The notes below the pieces were generated by a model. That model ran no database searches. It was not told the origin of the DNA and worked only from the letters and a program-made list of their open reading frames with translations. A DNA stretch of 64,000 bases from Candidatus Pantoea soli (GTDB lineage Bacteria > Pseudomonadota > Gammaproteobacteria > Enterobacterales > Enterobacteriaceae): positions 1,302,001-1,366,000 of the forward strand of contig NZ_CP032702.1 of the NCBI RefSeq assembly GCF_007833795.1. Reading direction: 5' to 3'. The position numbers were made by a program, and so were the translations under genes. Positions 54,479 to 64,000 of the stretch are shown here, piece by piece (positions within the stretch are counted from its first letter, which is position 1; every line of letters begins with the position of its first letter).

Positions 54479-55372
54479 ATGGAACAACTTCGTTCAGAAC
54501 TGGCGCTGGTGCTGGGGGAAGGTGTCAGCCGCCTGGAAACCATCAGCGAACAGCCACAATCGCGGCTCTATGCGCTTTATGACGCAGGCGGTAAACCGAT
54601 GCCGCTGGTGGCGAAATATTTTCGTCATCAGGGGCGGGCTGCCGCCGAAGCCAGAAAACTGACGCTGCTGGGGCATGAGGGGCTGATTGCCGTGCCCGCC
54701 GTCTTTGGCCTGGTGCTCAGTCAGCAACCACCGGCACATGAAATGCTACTGATGGCGCGTTATGACGGGGTTTCAGCGGAAGCCCCGGCACGTACCGCGC
54801 AGCGCGCGCAGCAACTGTGCGAGCAAATCGTCGAGGGCGTGCTGGCATGGCACCGCATTGACAGTCACGGTCTGGTGGGCAATGTCGACAGCGTGCAGGA
54901 GAATCAGTGGCCCGCCTGGTACCGCCAGCGGGTTGAAGTGCTGTGGTCAACGCTGGGCTCGCTTTCACCACCGTTTCTGACGCTGGACGATCGGCAAATA
55001 CTCTACCGCAGCCGCCAGCAGCTTTCCGCGCTGTTTGCCGGCTTTGACGATCCCTGTGTGCTGGTGCATGGCAATCTGCGCCTCTCCAGCGTGCTGAAAG
55101 ATGCGCACAGCGATCAGCTTATCGCCATGATGCAGCCAGGACCCATTCTGTGGGCACCGCGCGAGTATGAACTGATGCGGCTGGCAGACAGCGGGGCTGA
55201 AGCGTTGCTGCTGCAATACTATCTGCAGCGCGCGCCGGTTGCCGAAGGCTTTATGTGGCGGCGCTGGCTGTATCAGCTGTGGGATTGTGTCGAGAGCCTG
55301 GTCAGCTGCGGGCAGTTCGACCGCCCGCGCTTTGACCATGCCCGCAAACAGTTACTCCCCTGGCTCGGCTGA
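54479..55372 (+). CDS. ycbJ: YcbJ, aminoglycoside-phosphotransferase-like protein
   Basis: A 297-residue protein with a phosphotransferase/choline-kinase-like fold, function unknown. The equivalent of the kinase nucleotide-binding lysine is in PLVAKYFRHQGRAAAEA; VLVHGNLRLSSVL resembles the catalytic HGDxxxxN loop, but the Asp is replaced by Asn (HGN). The region after it, GPILWAPREYELMRL, sits where the DxD metal site would be. The missing Asp could mean an inactive or altered kinase. A GGAGG site precedes ATG. Its 3' end overlaps the convergent elyC by 21 bases. Confidence 0.88.
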   Translation: MEQLRSELALVLGEGVSRLETISEQPQSRLYALYDAGGKPMPLVAKYFRHQGRAAAEARKLTLLGHEGLIAVPAVFGLVLSQQPPAHEMLLMARYDGVSAEAPARTAQRAQQLCEQIVEGVLAWHRIDSHGLVGNVDSVQENQWPAWYRQRVEVLWSTLGSLSPPFLTLDDRQILYRSRQQLSALFAGFDDPCVLVHGNLRLSSVLKDAHSDQLIAMMQPGPILWAPREYELMRLADSGAEALLLQYYLQRAPVAEGFMWRRWLYQLWDCVESLVSCGQFDRPRFDHARKQLLPWLG

Positions 55373-56137
55373 ATGTTCGCCGGTGCCGCGCAGGCGCTGC
55401 CAGATAAGCCCCAGTGATTCATACACCGCCCGCTGACTGTGACTGAGCCACAGCGGCGAAGGCAGGGTGCGATCCCAGGTGCTGAGAGGCGAGGTAATGG
55501 CCAGCTGATTGGCCGGTGCCGGCAGAGGATTCAGTCCCGCCCCCTGGAAAAAGCGCATGGCGCGCGGCAGGTGATTGGCCGAGCTGATCAGCAGGAACGG
55601 GTGTGCGCCAACGGTCTGTTTTATCGCCTGCGCTTCTTCGCCGGTGTCGTGTGGCTGGTCAAGCACAATGGTGGCATCCGCCGGTACGCCCAGGCTCTGC
55701 GCCACTTCCGCCGCCACGCTGGCGTTACTGCGGCGGTTATAGCCCGCTGCCGCCCCGGTGAAGATCAGCTTCGCCTGCGGATAGCGCCGCCACTGCCGCA
55801 CGGCTTCGGTGACACGCGGCAGGCTGTTATTCAGCAGATTGGAGCTGGGTGCCCAGTGCCGGTTATAGGTGTAGCCACCGCCCAGCACCACGATATAATC
55901 CACCGGCTCGCTGCCGTTCCAGGTGGCGTACTGATTTTCCAGCGGGGCCAGCAACCGATCGGCTACCGGCTGCAGGCTCAGCAGCAGCAACAGCAGCCAG
56001 CTGGCAGAGATAAGAATTTTGCCGCTTTTTTGCCAGCGCGTGAACCAGAGCAGCAAAAGTCCTGCCGCCATCACGGATAACAGCAACGGCAAAGGCAACA
56101 GCATCGCGCCAATCCATTTTTTTAACGCAAAAAACAT
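55352..56137 (-). CDS. elyC: Envelope biogenesis factor ElyC (DUF218)
   Basis: Inner-membrane protein needed in E. coli for normal peptidoglycan and lipid-carrier function at low temperature. Two N-terminal helices (residues ~10-32 and ~38-55) precede a periplasmic DUF218 domain: DYIVVLGGGYTYN, AKLIFTGAAAGYN, LISSANHLPRAMRFF. The 261 residues compare with 259 in E. coli. A very good AAGGAG site lies eight bases before ATG. It is divergent from cmoM. Its coding end overlaps ycbJ tail-to-tail. Confidence 0.93.
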   Translation of the reverse strand: MFFALKKWIGAMLLPLPLLLSVMAAGLLLLWFTRWQKSGKILISASWLLLLLLSLQPVADRLLAPLENQYATWNGSEPVDYIVVLGGGYTYNRHWAPSSNLLNNSLPRVTEAVRQWRRYPQAKLIFTGAAAGYNRRSNASVAAEVAQSLGVPADATIVLDQPHDTGEEAQAIKQTVGAHPFLLISSANHLPRAMRFFQGAGLNPLPAPANQLAITSPLSTWDRTLPSPLWLSHSQRAVYESLGLIWQRLRGTGEHSAEPGE

Positions 56138-56261
56138 AGAAATTTACTCCTTTTGTCCGAAAAAACAGCAGCCAGACAGTTACTGCGGCATGAAAGGTTC
56201 ATTCTTATTGAGCCTGTGACAAAATAGCACAAGTTGAATGCAGCAAAGCGGAGCCATCACC

Positions 56262-57047
56262 ATGCAGGATCGTAACTTTGACGATCTGGCGGATAAATTC
56301 TCGCAAAATATTTATGGCACCCGTAAAGGTCAGGTGCGTCAGGCCATCCTGTGGGATGAGCTGGAGGCGATTCTGCCCACGCTGCCTGCCGGGACGCTTT
56401 CGGTGCTGGATGCCGGTGGCGGTGTCGGACAAATCTCAAGCGGCCTGGCCGCCCGCGGCCATCAGGTGCTGCTGTGCGATCTCTCGGCGGAAATGCTGAA
56501 ACTGGCGGAAACGCATGCCCGGGCGGAAGGTGTGAGCCACAACATGCAATTCAGACAAATCAGTGCCCAGCAGGTGGGCGGGCATTTGGATAAGCCGGTG
56601 GATCTGGTATTGTTTCACGCTGTGCTTGAGTGGGTGGCCGATCCGCAGGCTGTGCTGCAGGCGCTGTGGCAGACGCTGCAGCCAGGCGGCGTGTTATCGC
56701 TGATGTTTTACAATGCGCACGGCCTGACGTTTCGTACCCTGACACTCGGTAATTTCGGCTATCTGCGCGCCAATATGACCAAACGCAAAAAGCGTACGCT
56801 TTCGCCCGATTTCCCCCGCGATCCGGACGATGTCAACCGCTGGCTGACCGCCTGCGGCTTTGAGATTGAACAGCGTGCCGGCATCCGCGTGTTTTGTGAT
56901 TACATGAAACCGCAGCCCGGCGTGGTGAAAAGCGTGGAGGAAATCATTGAGATGGAACGGCGCTACTGTCGCCAGGAGCCCTTTTTAAGCTTAGGGCGCT
57001 ATATCCACGTGACCGCGCGCAAACCCAGGCAGAAGGATCAACTATGA
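56262..57047 (+). CDS. cmoM: tRNA 5-carboxymethoxyuridine methyltransferase CmoM
   Basis: SAM-dependent enzyme that turns wobble cmo5U34 into its methyl ester in certain tRNAs (formerly SmtA). The SAM-binding motif I is [24 protein letters not shown] and [13 protein letters not shown] are also typical. The start [20 protein letters not shown] is chosen by family alignment (261 residues) with GGAG upstream; an ATG eight codons earlier has no such site. Its stop overlaps the mukF start (ATGA), so it heads the muk operon. Confidence 0.95.
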   Translation: MQDRNFDDLADKFSQNIYGTRKGQVRQAILWDELEAILPTLPAGTLSVLDAGGGVGQISSGLAARGHQVLLCDLSAEMLKLAETHARAEGVSHNMQFRQISAQQVGGHLDKPVDLVLFHAVLEWVADPQAVLQALWQTLQPGGVLSLMFYNAHGLTFRTLTLGNFGYLRANMTKRKKRTLSPDFPRDPDDVNRWLTACGFEIEQRAGIRVFCDYMKPQPGVVKSVEEIIEMERRYCRQEPFLSLGRYIHVTARKPRQKDQL

Positions 57048-58366
57048 GTGAATTTTCCCAGACGGTCCCCGAACTGGTGGCATGGGCGCGCAAGAATGAT
57101 TTTTCTCTTGCGCTGCCGGTTGAGCGTCTGGCCTTTTTGCTGGCTATCGCCACCCTGAACGGTGAGCGCATGGACGGTGAGATGAGTGAGGGTGAACTGA
57201 TTGACGCCTTCCGTCACGTCAGCAAAGCCTTTGAACAAACCCATGAAACCGTGCAGGTGCGCGCTAACAACGCTATCAATGACATGGTGCGCCAGCGTCT
57301 GCTGAACCGCTTTACCAGCGAACTGAGTGAAGGGCAGGCGATCTACCGTCTGACGCCGCTGGCAATTGGCATCACCGATTACTACATCCGCCAGCGCGAG
57401 TTCTCCACGCTGCGCCTCTCCATGCAGCTCTCGATTGTCGCGCAGGAGCTGAAGCGCGCGGCCGATGCCGCCGAAGAGGACGGGGATGAGTTCCACTGGC
57501 ACCGCAACGTGTTTGCGCCGCTGAAATATTCGGTCGCTGAGATTTTTGACAGCATTGATATGACGCAGCGTCTGATGGACGAGCAGCAGCAGGCGGTGAA
57601 AACCGACATTGCCGATCTGCTCAACAAAGACTGGCGCGCGGCCATTTCCAGCTGTGAACTGCTGCTGTCGGAAACCTCCGGCACGCTGCGTGAACTGCAG
57701 GATACGCTGGAAGCGGCCGGGGACAAGCTGCAGGCCAACCTGCTGCGGATTCAGGACGCCACCCTGAGCAGTCCGGATCTCGGCTTTGTCGACAAGCTGG
57801 TGTTTGACCTGCAAAACAAGCTGGACCGCATTATCAGCTGGGGTCAGCAGGCGATCGATTTGTGGATCGGCTATGACCGCCACGTGCACAAGTTTATCCG
57901 TACCGCCATCGACATGGACAAAAACCGCGTGTTCGCGCAGCGTTTACGCCAGTCGGTGCAGAGCTACTTTGACCAGCCGTGGGCGCTGACCTACGCCAAC
58001 GCGGAACGCCTGTTTGATATGCGCGACGAAGAGATGACGCTGCGCAACGACGAGGTGATGGGCGAGCTGCCGCCGGAGATGGAGTACGAAGAGTTTAATG
58101 AAATACGCGAGCAGCTGGCGGCGATGATTGAAGAAGCGCTGCAAATCTATAAGCAGCAGCAGAAACCGCTGCATCTCGCCAGCGTCATGCGCGACTATCT
58201 GGCGCAATACCCGCGCGCGCGCCACTTTGACCTCGCCCGCATTGTGATTGATCAGGCGGTGCGACTCGGCGTGGCCGAAGCCGATTTAGCCGGTCTGCCG
58301 GCGGAGTGGCAGACTATTAATGATTACGGAGCCAAGGTGCAGGCACATGTCATCGACAAATATTGA
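57044..58366 (+). CDS. mukF: Chromosome partition protein MukF (kleisin)
   Basis: Kleisin subunit of the MukBEF condensin. An N-terminal winged-helix dimerisation domain (residues ~1-115) is followed by a helical middle region that binds the MukB neck and a C-terminal winged helix contacting the MukB head (ending [12 protein letters not shown]). The 440 residues equal E. coli. It overlaps cmoM by 4 and mukE by 20 bases, so the three muk genes are tightly coupled. Confidence 0.97.
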   Translation: MSEFSQTVPELVAWARKNDFSLALPVERLAFLLAIATLNGERMDGEMSEGELIDAFRHVSKAFEQTHETVQVRANNAINDMVRQRLLNRFTSELSEGQAIYRLTPLAIGITDYYIRQREFSTLRLSMQLSIVAQELKRAADAAEEDGDEFHWHRNVFAPLKYSVAEIFDSIDMTQRLMDEQQQAVKTDIADLLNKDWRAAISSCELLLSETSGTLRELQDTLEAAGDKLQANLLRIQDATLSSPDLGFVDKLVFDLQNKLDRIISWGQQAIDLWIGYDRHVHKFIRTAIDMDKNRVFAQRLRQSVQSYFDQPWALTYANAERLFDMRDEEMTLRNDEVMGELPPEMEYEEFNEIREQLAAMIEEALQIYKQQQKPLHLASVMRDYLAQYPRARHFDLARIVIDQAVRLGVAEADLAGLPAEWQTINDYGAKVQAHVIDKY

Positions 58367-59075
58367 ACAAGTGATGCCCGTCAAGCTGGCGCTGGCACTG
58401 GCAAATCCGCTTTTTCCTGCGCTGGACAGCCAGTTGCGCGCAGGCCGCCACATTGGCATCGAAGAGCTGGATAATCACGCCTTTCTGATGGATTACCAGG
58501 GATTTCTGGAAGAGTTTTACGCGCGTTACAACGTTGAGCTGATCCGCGCGCCGGAGGGCTTTTTCTATCTGCGTCCGCGCTCCACAACGCTGATTCCGCG
58601 CTCGGTGCTCTCTGAACTCGACATGATGGTGGGAAAAATTCTGTGTTACCTCTACCTCAGTCCGGAGCGGCTGGCAAACGAAGGCATCTTCACCCAGCAG
58701 GAGTTGTATGACGAGCTGCTGTCGCTGGCCGATGAGAACAAACTGCTGAAGCTGGTGAACCAGCGCTCAACCGGCTCTGACCTTGACCGTGCCAAACTGC
58801 AGGAAAAAATGCGCGCTTCGCTCAGCCGCCTGCGCCGTCTGGGTATGGTGTGGTTTATGGGCAATGACAGCAGCAAATTCCGCATTACCGAATCGGTGTT
58901 TCGCTTTGGCGCTGATGTGCGCAGCGGAGACGACGCGCGCGAAGCGCAGCTGCGCCTGATTCGCGATGGCGAAGCGCAGACGCTGGAGCGCACGCCGCTC
59001 GCCAGCGATCACGATGAGGCAGAGACTGACAGCGAAAACGACGCGGGTGAGCACGCGGAGGATGAACAGGCATGA
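58347..59075 (+). CDS. mukE: Chromosome partition protein MukE
   Basis: KITE subunit of MukBEF; dimerises and binds MukF. The sequence from [20 protein letters not shown] onward is nearly identical to E. coli MukE for ~210 residues, then ends in a variable acidic tail ([18 protein letters not shown]). The 242 residues are a little longer than E. coli because of that tail. The start lies inside mukF, 20 bases before its stop, with GGAGCCAAGG upstream. It overlaps mukB by ATGA. Confidence 0.97.
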   Translation: MSSTNIEQVMPVKLALALANPLFPALDSQLRAGRHIGIEELDNHAFLMDYQGFLEEFYARYNVELIRAPEGFFYLRPRSTTLIPRSVLSELDMMVGKILCYLYLSPERLANEGIFTQQELYDELLSLADENKLLKLVNQRSTGSDLDRAKLQEKMRASLSRLRRLGMVWFMGNDSSKFRITESVFRFGADVRSGDDAREAQLRLIRDGEAQTLERTPLASDHDEAETDSENDAGEHAEDEQA

Positions 59076-62000
59076 TTGAACGCGGTAAATTTCGTTCGCT
59101 AACGCTGATTAACTGGAACGGCTTCTTTGCCCGTACTTTTGATCTGGATGAGCTGGTAACCACCCTTTCCGGCGGTAACGGCGCCGGTAAATCCACCACC
59201 ATGGCAGCCTTTGTCACTGCCCTGATCCCGGACTTAACGCTGCTGCACTTCCGTAACACTACGGAAGCGGGCGCAACCTCCGGTTCGCGCGACAAGGGCC
59301 TGCACGGTAAGCTGCGTGCCGGGGTCTGCTATGCGGTGCTGGATGTGGTGAACTCACGCCATCAGCGTGTGGTGGCGGGCGTGCGTCTGCAGCAGGTGGC
59401 CGGACGCGACAAAAAGGTGGATATCAAACCCTTCAGCATTCATGGTCTGCCGACGGATTCGCTGCCTACCGATATGCTGACGGAAATTCTGAACAGCCGC
59501 CAGGCGCGCGTGTTGCCGCTGGCGGAGGTGAAAGAGCGTGTGGAAACGCAGGAGGGCGTGCAGTTCCGCCAGTACAATTCGGTCACCGATTATCACGCCA
59601 TGATGTTCGAACTGGGCGTGGTGCCGCGTCGTCTGCGTACCGCCGGCGATCGCAGCAAGTTTTATCGTCTGATTGAGGCTTCACTGTACGGCGGCATCTC
59701 CAGCGCCATTACCCGCTCGCTGCGCGACTACCTGCTGCCGGAAAACAGCGGCGTGCGCAAGGCGTTCCAGGATATGGAAGCCGCGCTGCGTGAGAACCGC
59801 ATGACGCTGGAAGCGATTCGCGTGACGCAGTCCGATCGCGACCTGTTCAAGCATCTGATTTCCGAAGCCACCAGTTACGTGTCGGCCGATTACATGCGCC
59901 ATGCTAATGAGCGCCGCCTGCATCTCGATGGCGCGCTGCAGCTGCGTCATGAGCTGTTCACCAGCCGCAATCAGCTGGTCTCGGAGCAGTATCGCCATAT
60001 TGAGATGGCGCGCGAACTGGCAGAGCACAACGCCGCTGAAAACGATCTGGAAACCGATTATCAGGCCGCGAGCGATCACCTTAATCTGGTGCAGACGGCG
60101 ATGCGCCAGCAGGAGAAGATTGCGCGCTACGACGCCGATCTCGAAGAGCTGACTTACCGGCTTGAAGAGCAGAACGAAGTGGTGGCCGAAGCGCGCGAGG
60201 TGCAGGAAGAGAACGAAGCGCGGGCGGAAGCGGCGGAAATCGAAGTCGACGAGCTGAAGAGCCAGCTGGCCGATTTCCAGCAGGCGCTGGATGTGCAGCA
60301 GACCCGCGCGATCCAGTATCAGCAGGCGCTGCAGGCGCTGGAAAAAGCGCGCACACTCTGCCAGCTGCCCGATCTGACCATCGACAACGCCGCGAGCTGG
60401 CAGGAAACCTTCCAGGCGCGTGAAGAAGAAGCCACCGAGCGCCTGCTGCGTCTGGAGCAGAAGCTGAGCGTGGCCGAGGCCGCCCACAGCCAGTTTGAAC
60501 AGGCGCTGGCGCTGGTCACCAGCATTGCCGGTGAGGTCAGCCGTCAGGAGGCGTGGCAGACCGGCCGCGAGCTGCTGCGCGATGCGGCGAATCAGCGCCA
60601 TCATGCAGAGCAGCTCTCTTCGCTGCGTCTGCGGCTGAATGAGCTGGAGACGCGTCTGCGCGAGCAGCATGAGGCCGAGCGCCTGCTGGCGGAATTCTGC
60701 AAGCGTCAGGGACAACACTATGAGGCGGATGCGCTGGAAGGGCTGCAGCGCGAGCTCGAAGCGCAGATTGAACAGCTGAATGAAAGCGTGGCCGACGCCG
60801 GTGAGCGTCGTATGCATATGCGCCAGGAGCTGGAACAGCTGCGCGAACGCATCAGCGCGCTGACCGCCCGGGCACCGCACTGGCTGGCGGCGCAGGAGAT
60901 CCTGACGCAGCTGAGCGAGCAGACCGGCCAGGCACTGAGCAGCAGCCAGCAGATCACCGAATATATGCAGCAACTGCTGGAGCGCGAGCGTGAAACCACC
61001 GTGGAGCGCGATGAAGTGGCGGCGCGCAAGCGTGAGGTAGAGCAGCAGATTGAACGCCTCAGCCAGCCTGGTGGTGCAGAAGATGCGCGCCTGACGCAGC
61101 TGGCGGAACGCTTTGGCGGCGTGCTGCTTTCCGAAATTTACGACGATGTGACGCTGGACGACGCGCCATACTTCTCGGCGCTGTACGGCCCGTCGCGTCA
61201 TGCCATCGTGGTGCCGGATCTTTCGCTGGTGCGCGACATGCTCGACGGCCTGGAAGAGTGCCCGGAAGATCTCTATCTCATCGAGGGTGATCCGCAATCG
61301 TTCGATGACAGCGTTTTCAGCGTTGACGAACTGCAAAATGCCGTGGTCGTGAAAGTAGCTGAACGGCAGTGGCGCTATTCGCGCTTCCCGAAAGTCCCGC
61401 TGTTTGGCCGGGCGGCGCGGGAAAATCAGCTGGAGCTGCTCAGCAATGAGCGTGACCGGCTGGCGGAGCGCTTTGCCACGCTCTCCTTTGACGTACAGAA
61501 AACACAGCGTCTGCATCAGTCCTTCAGCCGCTTCATCGGCAGCCATCTGGCGGTGGCGTTTGATGAGGATCCGGAGGCGCTGATCCGGCAGCTCAACAGC
61601 CGCCGCACGGAACTGGAGCGCGCGCTGGCACAGCATGAAAATGATAACCAGCAGCAGCGCGCGCAGTTTGAACAGGCGAAAGAGGGCGTTGCCCAGTTAA
61701 ACCGCCTGCTGCCGCGCGTTAACCTGCTGCTGGATGATTCGCTGGCGGACCGCTGTGAAGAGATCCGTGAACGGGTGGAAGAGGCGCAGGACGCCGCGCG
61801 CTTCCTGCATCAGCACGGCAGCAAGCTCAGCAAGCTGGAGCCACTGGTGGCCGTGCTGCAGAGCGATCCGCAGCAGCACGAACAGCTGCAGCGCGATTAT
61901 CAGCAGGCACAGCAGCAACAGCGCGAAGCGCGCCAGCAGGCCTTTGCCCTGACGGAAGTGGTGCAGCGTCGCGCGCACTTCAGCTATGAAGACTCTGCGG

Positions 62001-63538
62001 GCATGCTGACCGGCAACAGCGATCTCAATGAGAAGCTGCGCCAGCGTCTGGAGCAGGCTGAAGCGGAGCGCAGCCGCGCGCGTGAGCGCCTGCGCGAACA
62101 TCAGGCGCAGCTGACGCAGTATTCGCAGGTGCTGGCTTCGCTGAAGAGTTCGTACGACGCGAAACGCGACATGCTGAAAGAGCTGCAGCAGGAGATGCAG
62201 GACATCGGCGTGCAGGCCGATGCCAGCGCTGAAGCCCGTGCGCGTACGCGCCGGGACGAGCTTTACAGCGCGCTCAGCCACAACCGGGCGCGACGCAATC
62301 AGCTGGAGAAACAGCTTACCTTCTGTGAAGCAGAAATGGACAGTCTGCAGAAGAAACTGCGCAAGCTGGAGCGCGATTATCACACCCAGCGTGAGCAGGT
62401 GGTCAGTGCCAAAGCGGGCTGGTGCACGGTGCTGCGTCTGGTGAAAGAGAATGGTGTTGAACGACGCCTGCATCGCCGTGAACTGGCCTACCTGAGCGGG
62501 GACGAGCTGCGCTCGATGTCGGATAAGGCGCTGGGGGCGCTGCGTCTGGCGGTGGCGGATAACGAACATCTGCGCGACGTGCTGCGGATGTCCGAAGATC
62601 CGAAACGTCCGGAGCGTAAAATCCAGTTCTTTATCGCCGTGTATCAGCATCTGCGCGAGCGTATCCGCCAGGATATTATTCGCACTGACGATCCGGTTGA
62701 AGCCATCGAACAGATGGAGATTGAACTGAATCGCCTGACGGAAGAGCTGACCGCCCGCGAACAGACGCTGGCGATCAGTTCACGCAGCGCGGCGAACATC
62801 ATCCGTAAAACCATTCAGCGTGAACAGAACCGTATCCGCCAGCTTAACCAGGGCCTGCAGGCGGTGAGCTTCGGGCAGGTACGCAGCGTGCGGCTGAACG
62901 TTAACGTACGGGAAGCACACGCGACGCTGCTGGATACGCTCTCTGAAGAACATGAACAGCATCAGGATCTGTTTACCAGTAACCGGCTGACCTTCTCGGA
63001 AGCGCTGGCGAAACTGTATCAGCGTCTTAATCCGCAGATTGACATGGGCCAGCGTACGCCGCAGACCATCGGTGAAGAGCTGCTCGACTACCGCAACTAT
63101 CTGGAGATGGAAGTGGAAGTGAACCGCGGTTCGGATGGCTGGCTGCGCGCAGAGAGCGGCGCGCTGTCAACCGGCGAAGCGATCGGTACCGGTATGTCGA
63201 TTCTGGTGATGGTGGTGCAGAGCTGGGAAGAGGAGTCGCGCCGACTGCGGGGCAAAGATATCTCGCCGTGCCGCCTGCTGTTCCTCGACGAAGCGGCGCG
63301 TCTGGATGCCCGCTCTATCGCCACGCTGTTTGAATTGTGTGAGCGACTGGAGATGCAGCTGGTCATCGCTGCGCCGGAAAATATCAGCCCGGAAAAAGGC
63401 ACCACGTATAAACTGGTGCGTAAAGTGTTTAACAATACGGAGCACGTGCACGTGGTTGGCCTGCGCGGTTTTTCGGCCGATCCGGCACCCGTGAAACATG
63501 AGAATTCCGGGCAGGATCTGGAAACAGAAAATAGCTGA
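59072..63538 (+). CDS. mukB: Chromosome partition protein MukB (SMC-like)
   Basis: SMC-family ATPase of the MukBEF complex, which extrudes and organises chromosomal loops and interacts with topoisomerase IV. Walker A GGNGAGKS is at residues 34-41. Long coiled coils run from ~300 to ~640 and ~820 to ~1200 around a central hinge (~650-780). The C-terminal head has the ABC signature [12 protein letters not shown] and Walker [12 protein letters not shown]. The 1488 residues are two more than E. coli. It ends with a variable tail ([14 protein letters not shown]) and a terminator. Confidence 0.97.
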   Translation: MIERGKFRSLTLINWNGFFARTFDLDELVTTLSGGNGAGKSTTMAAFVTALIPDLTLLHFRNTTEAGATSGSRDKGLHGKLRAGVCYAVLDVVNSRHQRVVAGVRLQQVAGRDKKVDIKPFSIHGLPTDSLPTDMLTEILNSRQARVLPLAEVKERVETQEGVQFRQYNSVTDYHAMMFELGVVPRRLRTAGDRSKFYRLIEASLYGGISSAITRSLRDYLLPENSGVRKAFQDMEAALRENRMTLEAIRVTQSDRDLFKHLISEATSYVSADYMRHANERRLHLDGALQLRHELFTSRNQLVSEQYRHIEMARELAEHNAAENDLETDYQAASDHLNLVQTAMRQQEKIARYDADLEELTYRLEEQNEVVAEAREVQEENEARAEAAEIEVDELKSQLADFQQALDVQQTRAIQYQQALQALEKARTLCQLPDLTIDNAASWQETFQAREEEATERLLRLEQKLSVAEAAHSQFEQALALVTSIAGEVSRQEAWQTGRELLRDAANQRHHAEQLSSLRLRLNELETRLREQHEAERLLAEFCKRQGQHYEADALEGLQRELEAQIEQLNESVADAGERRMHMRQELEQLRERISALTARAPHWLAAQEILTQLSEQTGQALSSSQQITEYMQQLLERERETTVERDEVAARKREVEQQIERLSQPGGAEDARLTQLAERFGGVLLSEIYDDVTLDDAPYFSALYGPSRHAIVVPDLSLVRDMLDGLEECPEDLYLIEGDPQSFDDSVFSVDELQNAVVVKVAERQWRYSRFPKVPLFGRAARENQLELLSNERDRLAERFATLSFDVQKTQRLHQSFSRFIGSHLAVAFDEDPEALIRQLNSRRTELERALAQHENDNQQQRAQFEQAKEGVAQLNRLLPRVNLLLDDSLADRCEEIRERVEEAQDAARFLHQHGSKLSKLEPLVAVLQSDPQQHEQLQRDYQQAQQQQREARQQAFALTEVVQRRAHFSYEDSAGMLTGNSDLNEKLRQRLEQAEAERSRARERLREHQAQLTQYSQVLASLKSSYDAKRDMLKELQQEMQDIGVQADASAEARARTRRDELYSALSHNRARRNQLEKQLTFCEAEMDSLQKKLRKLERDYHTQREQVVSAKAGWCTVLRLVKENGVERRLHRRELAYLSGDELRSMSDKALGALRLAVADNEHLRDVLRMSEDPKRPERKIQFFIAVYQHLRERIRQDIIRTDDPVEAIEQMEIELNRLTEELTAREQTLAISSRSAANIIRKTIQREQNRIRQLNQGLQAVSFGQVRSVRLNVNVREAHATLLDTLSEEHEQHQDLFTSNRLTFSEALAKLYQRLNPQIDMGQRTPQTIGEELLDYRNYLEMEVEVNRGSDGWLRAESGALSTGEAIGTGMSILVMVVQSWEEESRRLRGKDISPCRLLFLDEAARLDARSIATLFELCERLEMQLVIAAPENISPEKGTTYKLVRKVFNNTEHVHVVGLRGFSADPAPVKHENSGQDLETENS

Positions 63539-63580
63539 CGGCGCATCTGGTGAAAAGCCGGGGCTGCGGTTAATCTGTAA

Positions 63581-63616
63581 ACGGCGGCTGCCTGAGAGGC
63601 AGTTGCCGTTTTTTAT
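63581..63616 (+). terminator. Terminator of the muk operon
   Basis: ACGGCGGCTGCCT pairs with AGGCAGTTGCCGT (one small internal mismatch), followed by six T. It lies 42 bases after mukB. Confidence 0.88.
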
Positions 63617-63693
63617 TTATATACTCAACCATAAGAATAAGGCTGTACACGGCGCGTTCAGGATGCCGTGTCTTTGGTAAGAAGGGGGCAGGG

Positions 63694-64000
63694 ATGTGGC
63701 TGAAACACAAAAGCAGAATTAACCGTGCTGTTATAGCACTCAGTTTGTCACTGATCGGCGTGCCGCTGGCAGGCCAGGCAGCCATCGGTTCAACGCTTGC
63801 GGGCACCACGCACAGCACGCTCTCAGTGGCGGCCAGCCAGCGGCAAATTCAGCAGGCTTTCAGCCCCAGCGAACAACCTTTCTATCTGCCCGGCCTGGCG
63901 GGCATCTATGCTGCGCGCAATATGGCGCCGCTGTGGCAGGATCGTGATGCCGTGCAGGCATTTCAGCAGCAGCTGGCGGAAGTGGCGCTTTCCGGCGTGC
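63694..64000 (+). CDS. ldtD: Murein L,D-transpeptidase LdtD (5' part)
   Basis: The first 102 codons of a gene running off the window. The N-terminus MWLKHKSRINRAVIALSLSL is a signal peptide or anchor with basic start and hydrophobic core. The later part (FYLPGLAGIYAARNMAPLWQDRDAVQAF) matches the N-terminal scaffold region of YcbB/LdtD, which forms 3-3 crosslinks in peptidoglycan. The YkuD catalytic domain would lie further on and is not visible. Position right after mukB, as in E. coli, supports the name. GGGGGCAGGG precedes ATG. Confidence 0.85.
   Translation, partial: MWLKHKSRINRAVIALSLSLIGVPLAGQAAIGSTLAGTTHSTLSVAASQRQIQQAFSPSEQPFYLPGLAGIYAARNMAPLWQDRDAVQAFQQQLAEVALSGV

Noticed and set aside
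59681..61636. 651-codon open frame on the minus strand inside mukB
   Set aside because: It lies wholly antisense to mukB, is rich in Gln, His, Arg and Leu in the way antisense frames of GC-rich coiled-coil genes are, and shows no domain. Similar antisense frames at 27035-28303, 11702-12703, 22932-23798, 18036-18989 and 61697-62650 were dropped for the same reason.

Overview
The window is about 64 kb of chromosomal core DNA from a gammaproteobacterium of the order Enterobacterales. The protein sequences and the gene order both follow the stretch of the Escherichia coli map that runs from potG to ldtD (ycbB). The high G+C content and the absence of several genes that E. coli has in this stretch suggest a plant- or environment-associated enterobacterium such as Pantoea or Erwinia (Erwiniaceae). 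That placement is inference; the order is secure from MukBEF, ClpS, RpsA and Lrp, which can be recognised almost residue by residue. I see no insertion sequence, prophage, CRISPR array, integron or rRNA or tRNA gene, and no broken gene.

Layout. 1-4240: end of the putrescine ABC transporter operon (potG, potH, potI), membrane protein ybjO and rRNA methyltransferase rlmC. 4304-8078: arginine ABC transporter genes artP-artI-artQ-artM plus separately promoted artJ, all on the minus strand; artJ carries a perfect ArgR box. 8319-15710: lipoprotein ybjP, ybjQ, the cell-wall amidase amiD, threonine aldolase ltaE, pyruvate oxidase poxB, lysine exporter lysO and the OLD-family nuclease ybjD. 15793-20337: cspD, the adaptor/unfoldase pair clpS-clpA, infA and aat. 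ClpS, ClpA and Aat are all parts of the N-degron pathway. 20371-24977: cydD-cydC and trxB. 25500-33338: lrp, ftsK (with a LexA box), lolA, rarA and serS. 33656-41076: MFS transporter ycaD, the anaerobic formate module pflA, pflB, focA, and ycaO. 41389-46889: serC-aroA, cmk-rpsA and ihfB. 47093-54370: ComEC-like ycaI, msbA-lpxK, DNA glycosylase ycaQ, ycaR-kdsB, so lipid A and Kdo supply sit together. 54479-64000: ycbJ, elyC, the cmoM-mukF-mukE-mukB condensin operon and the first part of ldtD.

How the genes work together. The region groups envelope building (msbA, lpxK, kdsB, lolA, elyC, amiD, ldtD), chromosome handling (ftsK, mukBEF, ihfB, rarA, ycaQ), translation and protein quality control (infA, rpsA, serS, rlmC, aat, clpS, clpA, ycaO) and the shift to oxygen limitation (cydDC, pflB, focA, poxB). 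Many genes are translationally coupled through ATGA or TGATG overlaps.

I found no undescribed multi-gene system. The most interesting items are regulatory or architectural: a tRNA-less infA-aat spacer with its own promoter-like signal, two strong hairpins in the lrp leader, a tandem 39-bp repeat in the FtsK linker, a perfect 14-bp inverted repeat between artM and artJ, and a set of clean gene absences relative to E. coli.
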